A stretch of 64,000 nt of DNA from Xylocopa sonorina (Eukaryota > Arthropoda > Insecta > Hymenoptera > Apidae): positions 310,001 to 374,000 of the forward strand of contig NW_027490247.1 in NCBI RefSeq assembly GCF_050948175.1. The letters run 5' to 3'. A program made the position numbers and the translations under genes. Positions 61,366 through 64,000 of the stretch are shown here, piece by piece. The notes below the pieces were generated by a model, which saw only the letters and a program-made list of their open reading frames with translations, was not told the DNA's origin and did no database searches. The stretch's first letter is position 1. The number at the start of each line of letters is the position of its first letter.

Positions 61366-64000
61366 TATAAAGCACAAAAGCAGATAAGCATAATGCGATG
61401 CATAGAGCTTTACAACCTTCTAACTTACTTTGAACTGTTTATATGAAATGCAATATTGAGGTGCATGAAGCATGACAAATTAAATGCTTCGGCACCTGGA
61501 CATCTAGAAACGCTATCCCCGGGCAAGAAAGTGTAGGGTTCACACTCAATTCATATGCAGAAGCAGATAAACATAACGCGATGCTATGAATATTACATCT
61601 TATCATGAAATATAGAAGTAAGATGCGCAGCCGCGTTTTACGAAGCATTATAACTCTATTGCTTCTAAACCTTCAGATATAGAAACGATATTCCGTAGCA
61701 AGGAAGTGATGCATTTACATTCATTTGAAGTGTAGAGGAGATATAAATAACGCGTTGCATTGAAATTACATCTTATCATGTGACTTAGAACTGACATCCG
61801 ATATCGCGTTTATTAAAGAGTTAGAAATCTATTGCTTCGATGCGTAGACATGTAGAAACGCAATTTCCTAGCAAGGAAGTGTGGTATTTACATTCTTTTG
61901 AAGTGTATGCGAGGTATACATGACACTTCGCAATGAATAGTACATCTTATCATGAAACATAGAAATTAGATGCGATACCGCGTTTTAAGAAGCATTAGAA
62001 CTCTATTGCTACGATACGTAGACATCTGCAAACGCTATTTCCTAGCAAGGCAGTGTCGCATTGTCATTCTTTTGAAGTGAATACGAGGTATACATGACAC
62101 TTCGATATGAATATTATATCTTATCATGAAACATACAAATTAGATGCGATATCGCGATTCAAAAAGCATTGGAACTCTATTGCTACGATACGTAGACATC
62201 TGCAAACGCTATTTCCTAGCAAGAAACTATCGCATTTACATTCATTTGAAGTGTAGACTAGGAATTCATAACACTTCACAATGAATATTATATCTTATCA
62301 TGAAACATAGAAATGAGATGCGATATCGCGATTTGAGAAGCATTAGAAATCTATTGCTGCGATACGTAGACATCCGCAAACGCTATTTCCCAGCAAGGAA
62401 GTTTCGCATTTACATTCTTTTGAAGTGAGTACGAAGTATACATGACTCTTCGCAATGAATGTTATATCTTATCACGAAACATAGAAATGTTTTGCGATAT
62501 CGCATTTTAAGAAGCATTAGAACTCTATTGCTACGATTCGTAGACATCTGCAAACGCTATTTCCTAGCAAGGAAATGCCGCCCTTACATTCATTTGAAGT
62601 GTATGCGACGTATACATGACACTTCGCAATGAATAGTATATCTTATCATGAAACGTAGAAATTGGATGCGATTACGCGTTTTAAGCAGCATTGGAACTCT
62701 ATGGCTACGATACATAGACACCTGCAAACGCTATTTCCTGGCAAGGAATAGTCGTATTTACATTCTCTAGAAGTGAATACGAGGTATACATGCTACTTCG
62801 CAATAAAAATTATATCTTATCATGTAGCATAGAAATGAGATGCGATATCGTGTTTTAAGGAGCTTTAGAACTCTATTGCTTCGATACGTAGACGTTTGCA
62901 AACGCTATTACCTAGCGAGAAAGTGTCGCATTTACATTCTTTAGATGTGAATACGAGGTATAAGTGACACTTCGCAAATAATAATAGATCTTATCATGAA
63001 ACATAGAAATGAGATGCGATATCGTGTATTAAGAAGCATTTGAGCACTATTGCGTCGATACATAGACATCTGCAAACGCTGTTTCCTAGCAAGAATGTGT
63101 CGCATTTACATTCATTTGAAGTGTATGCGAGGTATAAGTGACAATTCGCAATGAATAACAGATCTTATCATGAAACATAGAAATGAGATGCGATATCGTG
63201 TTTTAAGAAGCTCAAGAACTCTATTGCTTCGATACGTAGACACTTGCAAACGATATTACCTAGCAAGGAAGTGTCGCATTTACATTCTTTAGCTGTGTAT
63301 ACGAGGCATACATGACACTTCGTAATGAATATCATATCTTAACATGAAACATAGAAATGCGATGCGATATCCCGCTTTAAGAAGCATTAGAACTATTGGT
63401 ACGATACGTAGAACTCTGCAAACGCTATTTCCTGGCAAGGAAGTGTCGCATTAACATTCTTTTGAAGTGAATAGGAGTTACACATGACACTTCGCAATGA
63501 ATATTATACCTTATCATGAAACATAGGAATGAGTTGGGATATCTCGTCTTAAGAAGCATTAGAACACTATTGCTTCGATACGTAGATACCTGTAGGCGCT
63601 ATTTCCCAGCAAGGAAGTGTCGCATTTACATTCTTCTGATGTGAATACGAGGTATACATGACACTTCGCAATGAATATCATATCTTAACATCAAACGTAG
63701 AAATGAGATGCAATATCGCGTTTTAAGAAGCGTTAGAACTCTATTGCTACGACACATAGACCTCTGCAAACGCTATTTCCTAGAAAGGAAGTGTGGCATT
63801 TACATTCTTTTGAAGTGAAGAGGAGCTGTACATGACACTTCGCAATGAATACTATACCCTATCATGAAACATAGAAGTGAGATGCGATATCGCGTTTTAA
63901 GCAGTAATAGAACTCTATTGATACGATACGTAGATATCTGGAGACGCTATTTCCTACCAAGGAAGTGTCGCATTTACATTCTTCTGAAGTGAATACGAGG
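61366..64000 (-). repeat. 174-bp satellite array, orientation A, decayed at its left edge
   Basis: The first 300 bp or so are strongly diverged and contain 'aagcagataagcata', the reverse complement of a motif in the decayed edge at 56760. From about 61640 monomers return to the usual A consensus and continue to the window end. Common variants are 'gaagtgaatacgagg' and 'gaagtgtatgcgagg'. No gene is seen. Confidence 0.94.

Noticed and set aside
1..64000. tRNA, rRNA or other structured RNA genes
   Set aside because: No cloverleaf arms with conserved A and B boxes, or ribosomal core sequences, were recognised in the non-satellite parts.
1..64000. Proof of a functional centromere
   Set aside because: A satellite with dyads fits, but no CENP-B box was seen and sequence alone cannot show kinetochore binding.

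Overview
This window is eukaryotic, AT-rich and almost gene-free. About five sixths of it is one tandem satellite with a period of about 174 bp, roughly 300 diverged monomers. The rest is transposable-element and unidentified non-satellite sequence. The piggyBac-type element, arthropod-style core promoter motifs (TATA box plus TCAGT initiator) and short intron-like signals suggest an insect or other arthropod. The species cannot be named from the sequence. It looks like (peri)centromeric or other constitutive heterochromatin; that placement is inference.

Orientation convention: 'B' monomers (feature strand +) read CTACGTATCGTAGCAATAG on the + strand; 'A' monomers (strand -) are the reverse complement.

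Layout: 1-5871 satellite A; head-to-head switch at about 5872; 5872-30410 satellite B, with multi-monomer blocks duplicated at 7440-14330 and 19440-27990; 30411-31936 a decayed piggyBac-like transposon flanked by TTAA, inserted cleanly into a monomer; 31937-34890 satellite B; 34891-38612 non-satellite insert 1 (promoter/LTR-like segment, modules 1 and 2, unidentified sequence, GC-rich end with two poly-C tracts); 38613-47402 satellite A; switch at about 47402; 47403-56350 satellite B with a duplicated 13-monomer block; 56351-56960 strongly decayed satellite with a longer period of about 179 bp; 56961-61365 non-satellite insert 2 (unidentified DNA, two LTR-like direct repeats, inverted copies of modules 2 and 1, another decayed satellite scrap); 61366-64000 satellite A, decayed for its first 300 bp or so.

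The only confidently recognised protein gene is the broken piggyBac transposase, which lacks its N-terminus and start codon and has two adjacent nonsense codons. The most notable unexplained structure is the pair of non-satellite modules about 20 kb apart in opposite orientation. Both inserts sit where the satellite flips from B to A. The two module-2 copies are very similar, yet each has lost a different reading frame, so the ancestor probably encoded proteins of a family I cannot identify.
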